From NCBI GenBank assembly GCA_037127315.1, contig JBBBDQ010000230.1:1239501-1303500 (forward strand): a DNA stretch of 64,000 bases. Direction: 5' to 3'. A model generated the notes under the pieces. That model was given only the letters and a program-made list of their open reading frames with translations. It searched no databases and was not told the DNA's origin. Shown piece by piece: positions 42,196 through 53,065 of the stretch; positions within the stretch are counted from its first letter, which is position 1, and each line of letters starts with the position of its first letter. Source of the DNA: Ascarosepion bandense (taxonomy: Eukaryota; Mollusca; Cephalopoda; Sepiida; Sepiidae). Position numbers and translations under genes: made by a program.

Positions 42196-43897
42196 CAAAA
42201 TGTTGTAAAATTGCTACAAGGCACATCATGTTGTAAACTCCAAATAAAATCTGTCAACATAGCTGGGCTTTACTTTCCTTCGTAATGCGTTTCCATTGCA
42301 GCTATGTCTTATTGAAATTGTTCACCATGTTCATCGCTTAGATCTGATAGATTTTCCAGAAAAAATGAAAGTTGGGAGTGGAAAAACAGGGAGTTTTAGT
42401 GACATGTTACATCCCAATCAATGATACGATTTAACCAAATCAGCCACTAAAACATCATATTCTGCAGACTTATTCTTTTACAGAATACTATTGCATACTC
42501 TCTTGAAGCTAACCCATGCTGCTTATTCCAGTTCAGTCATAGTATTGTCAAAACCGCAGTCAAGCATAAGTTTTCTAACCTGTGGACAAACAAATACACC
42601 TTCCTTTACTTTTGCATCACTTAATTTGGGAAACTTTTCTCTTTGGGACTTAAAGCGGGTTTATCGTTGTCTAGGGCCTTTACAAATTGCTTGATTAGCC
42701 CTAATTTAATATACAAGAGTGGTTCTCGAATGACGTTTCTGGGTTCCCATTCTGGATGTATGCAATGTTTTTTTTAGCGCAACTATCCTATTTGCATAGG
42801 AAGCACATATATTTTATGAAACCTAATTGAAGTCCACTCAAAATTGCAACCACTTTTAAATCACAACCGATTTGCCATTTATGCTTCTTGTACTTTATCT
42901 TTTCTAGAATAAATGCCAAATTTTCGTAATTCTCTGTTAAAACAACCGATTGGGGAACTGGAATCGATCGTAGGGCGTTTTCATTTTGCAGAAGTACAGC
43001 TTTTGTACTGTAAAGAATCGATAAACAGTCTCCATTCAGTAGGGTCGTAGCTCAAATTCAAATCCATAAACAATCCAAGAATGTTATTACAATATGACAA
43101 ATTGTTTTCTAAATAAATTCTATGTACAGAATCATTAGAACGGGATCTGAACTTGCTTACTAGAACACCTTTATGCAACATATTAATTTCTTGGGACCGC
43201 AAAGCTAACGCTTCACTCTGATGTTTTGTTAAATTGCAATATCTCACGAGATTGTTTAACTTGGTTTGGATGAAGAGACTTGGGTCTGATTTTGAAGCTT
43301 CCATCTCTACAGATTCATCATCCTTAGATTCAGATGCGCCTTCTGGTGCTGCCTGTTTGGAATCGGGAAATTCCAATAAATCTTCAACTTTTAGTCTTGG
43401 TGGAACAGGAATTTCTTCAGAATATAAAACAGAACAGATCGCTGATCTATGATTTGGCTATTCGACAGAATTTTTTTCGTGATACCTGAAATAAAAATAA
43501 TACATGAATACCATTTTACTTTTAGAAAGCTAAGGAGTGCTAAGACTAAGGGTAAAATTTAATTAAAAATATGAAGTTAATATATATTTACCTTGTGCTT
43601 TAGTAAGACAGAAATAGCAATCTTCAGTGTGATTTTGCAGCTCTCTTCAGACCATCGGAACACCGAATTTGTGGCCTTTTCCAGTACCATTTACCCATTT
43701 TGATAGAGCAAGGAAACAAAACGAACAGCATATATGTGGTACCCATTTTTTGTCTTGATCTCCTACTTCAATTTCGAAATATAGTTTATAAAGTCTTTTA
43801 CGTAATTTGATGCATTTCGCTTGTAAGCCTTTGTTGTTACACATCCACAAATATAACAAAAATTATCTGGATTGTTATTACCAGTTTGTCTATGCAT
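42196..43897 (-). pseudogene. Intron-containing pseudogene of an uncharacterised multicopy invertebrate protein family
   Basis: Exon 1 (43897-43592) starts with an ATG and decodes to 'NNPDNFCYICG', then in another frame 'LYKLYFEIEVGDQDKKWVP', 'HICCSFCFLALSKWVNG' and 'HTEDCYFCLTKAQ'. The paired CxxC/H motifs suggest zinc binding. A donor 'AAG|GTAAAT' and acceptor 'TTTATTTCAG|GTATC' bound a 106-bp intron (43591-43486). Exon 2 gives 'ITKKNS', 'EIPVPPRLKVEDLLEFPDS', 'LTKHQSEALALRSQEINML', 'LSYCNNILGLFMDLNLSYD', 'EWRLFIDS', 'YENLAFILEKIKY', 'FIKYMCFLC', 'PLLYIKLGLIKQFVKALD', 'FPKLSDAKVKEGVFV' and, shifted, 'LSDEHGEQFQ'. Stops and frameshifts show it is dead. I know the family only as unnamed proteins; function not assigned. 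Confidence 0.82.
43486..43591 (-). other. GT-AG intron of the pseudogene
   Basis: On the minus strand it starts GTAAATATATA and ends TTTTATTTCAG. Removing it joins '...CLTKAQ' to '...ITKKNS' across a single codon, the order known for the family, so the junction is credible. Confidence 0.72.
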
Positions 43898-44126
43898 TTT
43901 AAGTTATTTATCTATCTGAAATTAATATATATATATATATTGAAATATATTAAGTAATTTTAAAATTTACGTGTGAGTGTAGAATTTATACAATGTAAAA
44001 ATTTCAAATTTACAAAAAATGGGACCCGCTAGGTAAAAATGTGTGTCATTTTCGTAATATACGTAAAAAATCGCTGAGTAATTTTTTGGTTGTTGAACAG
44101 TGTTATGAGTTAAATGCTAGGACAGT

Positions 44127-44287
44127 TCGGGATCTATATCCTTGGCTGGCAGCCAGTCTACCACATAAAGTAATGGAAACCTACTGCGGAATAATCTTCT
44201 GCCCAGTCAACCATGTCTCTTTCTAGACATGATCGTCTAAGCCTGTATCACGTATAGCACTTCACTGACTGACTGACTGACTGACTG
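44127..44287 (+). mobile_element. 5'-truncated SINE-A ending in (ACTG)n
   Basis: 'CCTTGGCTGGCAGCCAGTCT', 'ATAATCTTCTGCCCAGTCAA', the hairpin 'CATGTCTCTTTCTAGACATG' and 'TGTATCACGTATAGCACTTC', then five ACTG units. It is joined tail-first to an opposite-strand SINE-A piece. Confidence 0.78.
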
Positions 44288-44430
44288 GTTGCCAGCCAAG
44301 GCTATAGAACACAATCTGTCCTATTATTTAACCCATAACTGGAGGGAAGAGACGGATTAATACATTTCCCAAGGGTATTTGCGCGTAAGTGAATACAATG
44401 GATTCAACTGGAATGCATTCTAGAACACTT
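44288..44430 (-). mobile_element. SINE-A 5' half on minus strand
   Basis: 'GGTTGCCAGCCAAGGCTATA' begins right at the ACTG run. It continues through 'TATTTAACCCATAACTGGAG', 'GGGTATTTGCGCGTAAGTG' and 'GATTCAACTGG'. It overlaps the neighbouring plus-strand copy by about 30 bp of element sequence. Confidence 0.75.
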
Positions 44431-44744
44431 TAAATCCTAACATTTTTAATTGGAGCATCAATTGTTATATTTTCACTCTATCCTTATTATTTTCAATACT
44501 TTCAGTTTTATTCTTCCATCAGCATCACACATTCACCATTTGGACTCTATCCTCCCACATTCAATGACTCTGGAACAGTGGTGGTCACACATGCTTAATG
44601 TAAGATCCACATACGTTAAAGTTTAGATGATTGAAATCCCCCAAAACATGAACTAAATTTGCCTACACGTTTTTGTTACATATACATTAACATTAAACTT
44701 ACGTTTTAATCCACTGAAATCTCAGTTCATACAAAGTAAACAAT
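44431..44744. other. Unassigned stretch
   Basis: AT-rich, nothing recognised. Confidence 0.4.
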
Positions 44745-44754
44745 TATAAAGCTT

Positions 44755-45020
44755 TATCATCATCATCTTATCCGCTACACTCAATAGTGTGCAGGGCAGC
44801 AACCTTTTGTTACTGGTTCCGTAACAAACTGGTTTTATAGGGCAGGGTTGTTAGCCCTGCGCCCAACCCCTAAACCTGGAGAACCTGTGAACCATTTTTG
44901 GTATTTACGTTAACAGCACCTGGCATTTCAAATTTGTCACCCATCTATGTTCTGACCAGGCTCGATGTTGCTTAACTTCGGACAAGAACCGGTGTATTCA
45001 TCACGATATAGCCGTAAACC
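44755..45020 (-). mobile_element. SINE-5S copy with perfect 10-bp target duplication
   Basis: Target duplication TATAAAGCTT at 44745-44754 and 45021-45030. The minus strand starts at the 5S-like head ('TTTACGGCTATATCGTGATG', 'ACACCGGTTCTTG', 'GAAGTTAAGCAACATCGAGC', 'CTGGTCAGAACATAGATGGG'). It continues into the body ('GGGCTAACAACCCTGCCC', 'AGTTTGTTACGGAACCAG') and a GATGATG tail. About 8 bp of the head (around GATC of 5S) are missing relative to the 57-kb copy. Confidence 0.92.
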
Positions 45021-45030
45021 TATAAAGCTT

Positions 45031-47799
45031 GCCCTTTTTCTTATTTACTTTTTATATCAACCGTGATGGAAAAGGAAGCTTAGCCAACATACTCCCACTA
45101 GAGATATATTAAAAATCAAAGAGCCGCATACGACTCGCGATCTAGGCCACCCCTGCCCTTGTTTGTGGTGAAATTTAAATGCTACGATTTCTGTTATTTA
45201 CGAAATTCTTCATGTGTTTGTCTTACAAAACGCCTTATAGTAGTAACGTTGTTTTCAGATAATTAAGCTTACAGTCTTTTTGCCTTTTATCCTCTCCATG
45301 AATTTATATCTTGTCGGAATGTTGTATGAAATTAAAAGTTCAACTTTAATTATTTTTCTTGCAATTCTTTCCAAAACTCTAATAAAATTTGCATCTAAGT
45401 GGCTGTAATTTTTGCATTCTTTTGTCAATTGTCCATAAAATAGATAAATTTTAGCACCAAAATACCCAACAGTAATTTAATTTTAAAGGAACTTTACATG
45501 GCAGTGCCTTTTGTTGATAATCTTTTCTTTTACATCTGTCTCAACGTTTCTCCTCACCCTACACATACACCTACGTCCGACATCTTGTTTAAATTAGAAC
45601 CCAGTATTTAAAATCTTACGCATTTGTATTGACTACGGATTGTCATGATGCATTAGGATGTATAATTGATCCTTCTTATCGGTGGTAAATTCATCATTGG
45701 TTATTTCCACTTCGATTACTTGAATCCAGAATCACGTGATCTTCTCTTCATTTAGCCGCTTGGATCTGACCGCCTGTTCTTGTTTGCTCGCTCGCTCGCA
45801 CTAAGTCCTTTTTAAGTTGCTACAAGATGGAAATACAATTGACATTCGCCGAGTGCATTTAAGCTGTCATTTGAACTGGAACGGTCTCATCAGTCTTGAT
45901 TCAAGTCTCGGCTCACTTCGGGCGTAATCTCATCTCAGCTACCCTGCCTCACGAATATATTGACACATCAATGCAAACTTCAGCAAGAGACTCACAAGAG
46001 TAGGTGTAGGAGAGTTATTTGATAAGAAATCTATGTAAACAACAACTCTTCATAAGTGTTGTGGAGTAGTTTTCGCACTGAAAGTTATACTCGTGCTATG
46101 TCGGTTGCTAATTGACTTAACCCCTTCAAAAAGTTAGGAACTTGCTAATCTTCCACTGAAAGTTGACTCCTTAGTATTCGGCTAACTGCTGACTAATATC
46201 AACTGCCTTAGTCCAACTATGTCCAAACAGGAACTAACTAATAGTTCTACTGAACTCCAATAGAACTCTAAAGAACTCTCTAGAACTTCTAAGAACCCCT
46301 AAGAACTTCCCAATAAATTTCACTAGTTGATTTCCTGTTAACTCTTATTAATATAGAAGGGAGAGTCAATTATTTGAGGTATAGGTGTGTTTCACCATAA
46401 CAATAAACAATTCCGTTTCCCTATTTTATTTTATTTTTATCATCGAAGAATTCAGCTTGGACGATGAAATACTTGATTATCTAAACGTTTCAGACATTTA
46501 GATTTACCAGTGTCATTTTCTGTGGTTATATTTTGAAATTAATCGGACTGATAACACATGTCAACACGATTTTAGGTGCAATGGAACAAAACAAGTTTTC
46601 TAGATAATTTGATGCTGCTTATTCCATAAATGACCTTAGATTTTTATAGTTATCTACCGTTTGTGCTGTACTGAAATTGCTCATATTTAGAAAAAAATCA
46701 ATTTACGATCTTGGCTGATTGTAAGATTTAGTTAATAAAAGCCGTAGAATCGCATCAGTTTTCAGCTAAGCCGAGCAATTTATGTCAACCACTTGAAATA
46801 AAGTATTTTTATATAAAGAAAGTGTTTTTGAGTAAAAAAAAAAACTTTAGAATAGAATTACCAAATTTTTCCAATTTATCACCAAAATTCAAATTAACTA
46901 ATAAACTTTATCAGTAATACGCTAATATGAGTATATTTTTTAACATAGCCATCTACATAAATTTCCCGACAGTTGCGGTGATTTAAAAATGAGCAAGGAA
47001 AACGATTCCATCAGGATATCAAAACAAAAGTACTACCAGGAACGGTGGGTTAAACGAATGAAGGATGAATATTGCTAGAATATCAAAAGAGACATAAATA
47101 GTACTAAACACGGCAGACAATCAAGACAGATAACTTTTTTATCATAGTTCTTATGTTCATGAAGGTTTTATTTCTGCTGTTAGTTAATTAAATGATTTTA
47201 TCAAAATACTTGTAGGTCTTGGTATATTAAACAGCGTTATTTTGAAAAACTGAAGGTCTGATTGTTACTGAACAAATAGTATTTCTCAATAAGCAGACCA
47301 TAAGCAGGATTTGTTTTAAATACGAATTGAGAGGTTTCTACGATTTTACTTTGAGAAATATTGCCATCGTTCAATATCATATAAGCAGAAAAACAAAGAA
47401 ATAAATTATTTTTTCTAAGAATAAAGCATTTCTTTTCTGTACAACAAAACTGCTAGCTAACCAAGAATAGGTAATGTTATTTTAAGACTGAGCGCCCTCA
47501 AATTAGCAGAAGAAAGATATTTGGCATATCGACACAATTTAAATTTTTGTTGTTGTTGTTGTTGTTGTTGTTGAACAATTTAATCATTTATAATCTCGAA
47601 AATAGAGAAATTCATAACAAAAATAAATTCATTTATTGAGGATTTGCTAAGGATGTAGCAGCATGCTGGATAGAGAACAATTTTCAAATTTCGGAATTTA
47701 TAACTATTTGCACAAAGCTCTTCAGAAAGGCATGAAAACAATTTTTCCATTCCACGCCCCGTCACAGAAACTATGCAGTAAGTAGCAGAGTAGGGTAGA
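45031..47799. other. Unassigned 2.8-kb stretch, fewest recognisable repeats
   Basis: No long open frame, no recognised element. Features are a (TTG)n at 47548-47573, several AATAAA hexamers, and a run of GAACT-type short repeats at 46225-46310 ('AGAACTC', 'AGAACTTC'). Unspliced host intergenic or intronic DNA is possible. Confidence 0.4.
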
Positions 47800-47885
47800 C
47801 TTTATAGCTTCAGGTGTAATGTTTAACAAGCTTGTCTCACTGAAACCTATTACAGCTAAGTAGTGAGTTCGATCCTCAAAAGGCA
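47800..47885 (+). mobile_element. Possible tRNA-like SINE head
   Basis: 'AGGTGTAATGTTTAACAAGC' (A-box-like) and 'GTGAGTTCGATCCTC' (B-box consensus GTTCGATCC) lie about 50 bp apart. No cloverleaf closes well, so a real tRNA gene is unlikely. Confidence 0.4.
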
Positions 47886-48034
47886 CCCCATACATTTGGT
47901 CTTCTACCACATCTACGAGGTACTTAGAAAATCAACTATTAAGCACGCCTTTTGAACAGGTGAAGAGGCTCATCCCTTGTTCCCTGTTTAGGATGTGGTT
48001 TCCGGATTTCTTTTTTCCAATCGTTTTACTCTTA

Positions 48035-48100
48035 AGTAGCCCCCTGCGCATCAGTGGCGTTACCGCCTTGCTTGGGGTCATATGATAAAAAGAAAGCTTT
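48035..48100 (+). mobile_element. LINE-J 3' terminus
   Basis: 'TAGCCCCCTGCGCATCAGTG', 'GCCTTGCTTGGGGTCATATG' and an A-rich end; matches the terminus at 22.71-22.77 kb. Confidence 0.68.
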
Positions 48101-48324
48101 GTGTATCCGTCAATTGAAAAGAAGAACATATATGAATTCGAAACCTGAAAAGCATTAGGTCAACAGAAAATTCTTGAAAAGGCTAACGAGAATCCATTGT
48201 ATTAACTTACCCCAAAACTATTCGTTATATTTACTGATGCGACATTTTTGAAACAAATTTAAATCAAATTAGGCAGTCAGTTAACCAGAAATCATGGCGC
48301 TAGAGGACATTTCCACTGATTAGA

Positions 48325-48412
48325 AGTGCGAGTAAAAAAAAAAACACAGTCAGAATAGGATTTAAGGTTACATCTCGCCATTTCAAACTGCAAATTGATG
48401 AGACCTCATCTT
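48325..48412 (-). mobile_element. Diverged LINE-J fragment
   Basis: 'AGAAGTGCGAGTAAA' and 'AAGGTTACATCTCG' parallel 'GGAAGTGCGAGAAAAGAAG' and 'GCGGTTACATTTTAT' at 49.9 kb. Confidence 0.45.
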
Positions 48413-48414
48413 AA

Positions 48415-48600
48415 GTGTAGTCAGTCAGTGAAGTTTTATATGTGATATACGCTTGGGCGATATTGTCTCGAAAGCGAAAGGGTAATGACGCACAATTACT
48501 CTAGGAAAAGTACTAACCTGTCGCTCTCCCCTCCAGCTATGGATTAAATAGCAGGACATAGCGAGTTCTTTTGTTCAGTCAGTCAGGTCTCTTTTCAGTC
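48415..48600. mobile_element. SINE-A with inverted halves
   Basis: 48415-48477 is the SINE-A tail on the minus strand ('CAGTCAGTGAAG', 'ATATACGCTTGGGCGAT'). 48478-48600 is the SINE-A body on the plus strand ('GGAAAAGTACTAACCTG', 'TGGATTAAATAGCAGGACAT'). Read on the minus strand this is inverted 5' body plus sense 3' tail, the arrangement expected from twin priming. Confidence 0.65.
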
Positions 48601-48987
48601 AAGAGATCAAAAATAAAAATAAAAAATACATTGGAAATTTGAGATCTACAAAGAAAAAATCATATAAACATATACAATTTATATAAAAAAAATAATGATA
48701 ATACCTTCCTTATCATATTTACTGAAACCAGCATAAAAGAGAGATTGTTGCCCAAACGCACATGTTTTTTTTTTAAATTACATGACCCAGCAGCCAACAA
48801 AGAAATTAATACTACAACATACTGAAAAACCCTTAACCGAATGCGTTTGAAAAAACAAAACCTTTAGATAATTTTGACATAATTTGAGTTCTGAAAAAAA
48901 AAACACATGGAAAATTATACAAAAAAGTAATGATAATATCTTGTTTGTTAATTTTAATGAAACTTGCATATATATATGTTCGAATAT
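48601..48987. other. Two short PLE-end-like pieces in AT-rich DNA
   Basis: 'TTATCATATTTACTGAAACC' with 'AGAGAGATTGTTGCC' (48705-48755) and 'GATAATATCTTG' with 'TTTTAATGAAACTTGCATA' (48930-48970) echo the PLE 3' end ('CTTGTCTGTCATTTTTAATG'). Confidence 0.4.
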
Positions 48988-49290
48988 GCTTTGTGGTGCA
49001 GTGGATATCGCCTTAGAACGAAAAATCGGGGAACCGAGGTCAAACACCAGTGGGATTCTTTGCATTCACTTACGCGCAAATACCCTTAGGAAAGGTATTA
49101 ATCCATCTCTTCCCCCAGTTATCGGTTAAAAAACAGGATAGATTGGGTTCTATATGCATAGTTGGCAACCAGTCTGCCGCAAAAAGTAATGGCAACCTAC
49201 CGCGAGAATAATCTTCTGCCCTATCGATCATTTCTCTTTCGACACATGATCTCCTAAGCGCGTATCACGTGTGGCACTTAACTAACATCT
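48988..49290 (+). mobile_element. SINE-A, nearly complete
   Basis: A box 'TGGTGCAGTGGA' (48994), B-box region 'GAGGTCAAACACC', 'GCATTCACTTACGCGCAAAT', 'AGTTGGCAACCAGTCTGCC', 'TAATCTTCTGCCC' and terminus 'CGTATCACGTGTGGCACTTA'. Same layout as the 25.8-kb copy. Confidence 0.83.
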
Positions 49291-49390
49291 TCTTATACAC
49301 TTGAAGTGGTGTTTCTGCTGTTCTTTTCACCACCTGCATGTAGAAGCCACGCGGTTGAAACTCGGGTAGCAAGGTTTGACAAATTATATG

Positions 49391-49429
49391 CTATATATAT
49401 ATATATATATATATATATTTGAGTGTTTT
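49391..49429. repeat. (TA)n microsatellite
   Basis: TA run beside a SINE-B end. Confidence 0.93.
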
Positions 49430-49496
49430 GGAGATTAACACTGTCTAGCCACACTGATGAACTGTGATACAGCGAAACAGGCTTGTATGTGGATGA

Positions 49497-49498
<2 letters not shown>
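49430..49498 (+). mobile_element. SINE-B 3' end with (TA)n tail
   Basis: 'CTAGCCACACTGATGAACTG', 'TGATACAGCGAAACAGGC', 'TGTATGTGGATGACTA' and then (TA)n at 49499-49545, the standard SINE-B terminus. Confidence 0.75.
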
Positions 49499-49548
<50 letters not shown>

Positions 49549-49566
49549 TAATTCATCAAGTTATTT

Positions 49567-49611
<45 letters not shown>
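49499..49611. repeat. Two (TA)n arrays
   Basis: 49499-49545 (SINE-B tail) and 49571-49611 (beside a LINE-J 3' end). Confidence 0.93.
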
Positions 49612-49616
<5 letters not shown>

Positions 49617-50040
49617 ATTCACCACAAATAAGGCAGTTTTACTGCCACTGGTGCGCAGGGTGTTACATAGGAAGAAAATGATGAGAAAGAGGGTCAGGTT
49701 ATAGGAGGTGCAAGGAAGAGGATAAGAGAAAGAACACTGGTGTGAAGAGAGTGAAGTAGACGGAGAAAAGAACACGAGAGAAAGGATCCGAGTCAGAGAG
49801 TTAGGAAAGAGACTATTGACTTTACATTTGAATTCTTGGATATTGTAACTGTAGTGGAAGCAAGTATATGAAAGGGAATTCAACGGGCAGAAAGTGCGAG
49901 AAAAGAAGCTGACAGAGTAAAATTTGCGGTTACATTTTATTGGTTTCACTATAAATGGGTGGGACCTAGTTGCTAGTCAAGTAGGTCGAGTAAATTCTTA
50001 CATACGTGGCACCAGTGAACTAAGTTCATTGGAGCAGCAG
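49612..50040 (-). pseudogene. LINE-J C-terminal end and 3' UTR
   Basis: Minus strand: 'SNELSSLVPR', then 'MKPIKCNRKFYSVSFFSRT' and 'YNIQEFKCKVNSLF', followed by UTR and the terminus complementary to 'TTCACCACAAATAAGGCAGT'. 5' truncated near 50040. Confidence 0.75.
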
Positions 50041-50098
50041 CGGTGTAAAATAAATACATATATAAACACACATCGCCCTTTATTATAATAGTGAAGAT

Positions 50099-50102
<4 letters not shown>

Positions 50103-50138
<36 letters not shown>

Positions 50139-50315
50139 AATATTCTTCATTACTCGACGACATAATTTTTCCCAAAAATTATAACGAACTGTTAAAGAGC
50201 AATTACACGTCAACAGCGTTCATAACGGTTTAGTAAAATTTAATACCTGGTAGTAAAGAGAATATACTGAGACTAGGGCACCTCGCTATTGCCTCAACCA
50301 TGAACGTGATATGAG

Positions 50316-50367
<52 letters not shown>
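50103..50367. repeat. Two (TA)n arrays flanking unassigned sequence
   Basis: 50103-50136 and 50319-50367, with about 180 bp of unrecognised sequence between. Confidence 0.9.
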
Positions 50368-50368
<1 letters not shown>

Positions 50369-50372
<4 letters not shown>

Positions 50373-50515
50373 ACGGAAGTTGCAATTCGGGCCAATATTC
50401 AAGCATTCTATTTGATCATCAATAAGTATTTGATCGGAAAAGTTGCAGTACAGTTACTATTAGGTAGATAGCAAAATTGTTAGTAATGTCGCGTTTATAT
50501 ATATATATATATAGG
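50369..50515. repeat. Dispersed module shared with 30.2 kb, ending in (TA)n
   Basis: Colinear with 30245-30410; see that entry for the shared blocks. Confidence 0.75.
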
Positions 50516-50625
50516 AAAAACTATTAAAAAGTTGTACGTTTAAAAATGTATTTTTTTGACATTATTTGTTTATTTCTATTATATGTTATATTTCAGACCG
50601 TCCTCGGTCCGTCATCAGAAACAAA

Positions 50626-50629
<4 letters not shown>

Positions 50630-50710
<81 letters not shown>

Positions 50711-50730
50711 GTGTGTGTGTGTGTGTGTGC
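50630..50730. repeat. (TA)n-(TG)n compound microsatellite
   Basis: TA run 50630-50668, then TG with one CG interruption to 50730. It lies exactly at the 3' end of the Penelope-like relic. Confidence 0.95.
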
Positions 50731-50734
50731 AACA

Positions 50735-52140
50735 GACTCTCTTTTCCGAAGATTTCATTAAAAATGACAAAAAAAGCTGTGATGGTTAATTTTTTCCCGC
50801 AATTTTTCATGTGATCTTAAGATTCCTTTATTTTGAGGATATAAATTATATAAAATTCTACAAATATTTTCTTTATTCGAACGCTTTCGGCTATACTTTT
50901 AGTAAATTTTGAGAATAAATGTTATTTAATGTGTTCGAGAATGTAAGTGGTGTTACGTATAAAGTGGAGTAGCGGTATGTGTTATGTACCGAACACATTA
51001 AGCATGTTATTAGTATGTTTGTATTTGATGTTATTGAGTGTTGGGTTTTTCGTTTTTACTAATAAGGTTTCTATTATTTTTACTATTTTGTTGCATGTGG
51101 ATGTTGTTGTGTTATTTGTGTTGTCAATGAGTATGTGTCTGATAGGATTTGGTAGTTCTCCGTGTGTTTTTAAATGAGATCGAAATGAGCTCCGTTGAGA
51201 GAGATGTAACGTGAGTCTTCAAGTCAGTTTTGTAGTGGTATAGAAGCTATAATTGTTTACGAAATTAAAATCAATCACACATCTCTTCAAAGACATGTGA
51301 ATTAGTAAATAATTTTGGTTCGTTGTAATTTGTATCTCGCGCGTAAATTGTTGTTTTTTGTGATGAGATGATGTTAGCCATTTTAAATTTAGGATAATGG
51401 ACGATTAATTAATTTTTTTGTTGAAGTCGACGGAAGTAGCTTATTTTTGAATGATGTTCCAGAGTCCTGTTCATAATTGCTATGAATTTGGTTTTAATGG
51501 AAGATATTAATGTTATTATTATTATCAGTGTGTTTGCTGTTGTTATTACTCAAGTTTGAAAGAAAATGTTTGATATGGTAATCAACCAAATAATCTGGAA
51601 AGCTGTTGTTCACAAGTGTTTTTTAGCGTTATGAAGTTTTGAAGAATAGTGATACAAAGAATGAATTCTCGTAGGCTCTAGAAAGGGAAATTTTAATGAC
51701 ACCGATTTTGTATCAAAGAGGACATTGTCTCATGAAATTAAGGTTACAGGAATTTTTACTGGTGTTTTTTTTTTCATATCGAGAAGTGATAGAAATGTTA
51801 TTACGACATTGCACGAGTACGTCTAAGAACGGGAGTTAATTTTTTTATTCTGTTGGCTAAGCTCATATGTGAAGTTGAGGACGGAATATTTTTTCGAATG
51901 CAGATTTACGATTATCGATTTCGTTTTTGTTCTAAACAAGAATCAAAATATAATTTACACAGCGGACGTATATTGTGGGTTTGATATTTTTTACCGTTTT
52001 TTTTCCGACGTGGGACATGTGAAAGTTAGAAAAGCAGTGGCCAAGAGGATTTCCCATACTTATGCCGTAGGTTTGGGTGCAAAAACGGTCGTAAAATGGA
52101 GCGTGACTAGTACTGTAGATGTAGGGAGACTTAATGTTTT
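50735..52140 (-). pseudogene. Penelope-like element: RT and 3' region relic
   Basis: Minus strand from about 52120: 'MGNPLGHCFSNFHMSHVGK' (the GSPLGP motif), 'PTIYVRCVNYILILV' (decayed RYVDD), 'IDNRKSAFEKIF', 'LPFLDVLVQCRNNISIT', 'NTSKNSCNLNF', 'FPDYLVDYHIKHFLSNL'. After a gap come 'FRSHLKTHGELPNPIRHIL' and 'IIETLLVKTKNPTLNNIKY', which may be the remains of the C-terminal GIY-YIG domain. The 3' UTR includes 'AGTATAGCCGAAAGCGTTCG'. The catalytic Asp pair of the YxDD box is lost. Several stops. Confidence 0.8.
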
Positions 52141-52850
52141 TTGAATTGGCTTTGTGTCACACATAACCAAACTTTCAACAACTTACAGGTTTTATCCAGA
52201 ATTATCAAAAGGATATCAGAAGGTGGATTTAGTGGAAAAATAAAAGTAAACGTTTTGTATGTTTTAATAAAAATTTATTAATAGAAAAGAATGACATGAA
52301 TTGGTAGAATTTTCAATGAGAAACAGTAACTAAGGGTATCAAGAGTTCGTAGTAGTAACTTGTGTGGATGTAGGCAGGGATGTATGTGTGCATGTATGCA
52401 TTGGCGTTGTCGTTGGGTGGCAGTGTCTTTGAAGTATTCGCTCAGTCTTAAAAGGTTCCGTTTGGTTATCAAGTATAAGGAAAGGTAGACAGGTGAACGA
52501 TGAAAAGGAAGGAGGTGAGATAGAAAGGGAGAGGTAATAATAGCGATCACCTGACGCTTGTCAAGGGTACGTGTTAAATACGCTCGTCATCTTCTCTCTT
52601 GCGACTTTTGAGCTTGACTCCTGATTTTATTTCGTTGTGGGGCTCGAAAAAGTCATTTGGGAATTCTTTCCTGATTGTGATTCTGGCCTTCAGGTGTGAA
52701 ATTTCGTGAGTTTTGTGTGTGCTAAGCAAAGGTTTTGTAAATTCGAGTAAGTTCATTTATGGCTAACAAAATCAATCAGCGAATGCTTAGCAATTGAATT
52801 TTTAAATCTAAACCTTGTTTTTTTCACTATGGTACAAGAGAGAATGAGTA
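52141..52850. other. Unassigned stretch
   Basis: No repeat recognised; open frames lack motifs. 52140-52260 could be more PLE 5' sequence. Confidence 0.35.
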
Positions 52851-52854
52851 AAGA

Positions 52855-53065
52855 TGAACACAAAAATTCTCCAAAATTTGGATAAGTTTTTATTATCATG
52901 TGAGCCGAAAGCTTAGAACCAACTTAATAAAAAAAATATCCAAATGTTGGAGAATTTCTGCCTTTATTTTCAACTGAAATTAAAGCCGAAATACAATGTT
53001 TGGAACGGCTCATGCTTAAACATATTTCACATTCATTGTCTCTTATATTTAACAGAATATGTTTA

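Noticed and set aside
45031..47799. A possible host gene in the least repetitive stretch
   Set aside because: No long frame, no recognisable exon motif and no convincing splice pairs.
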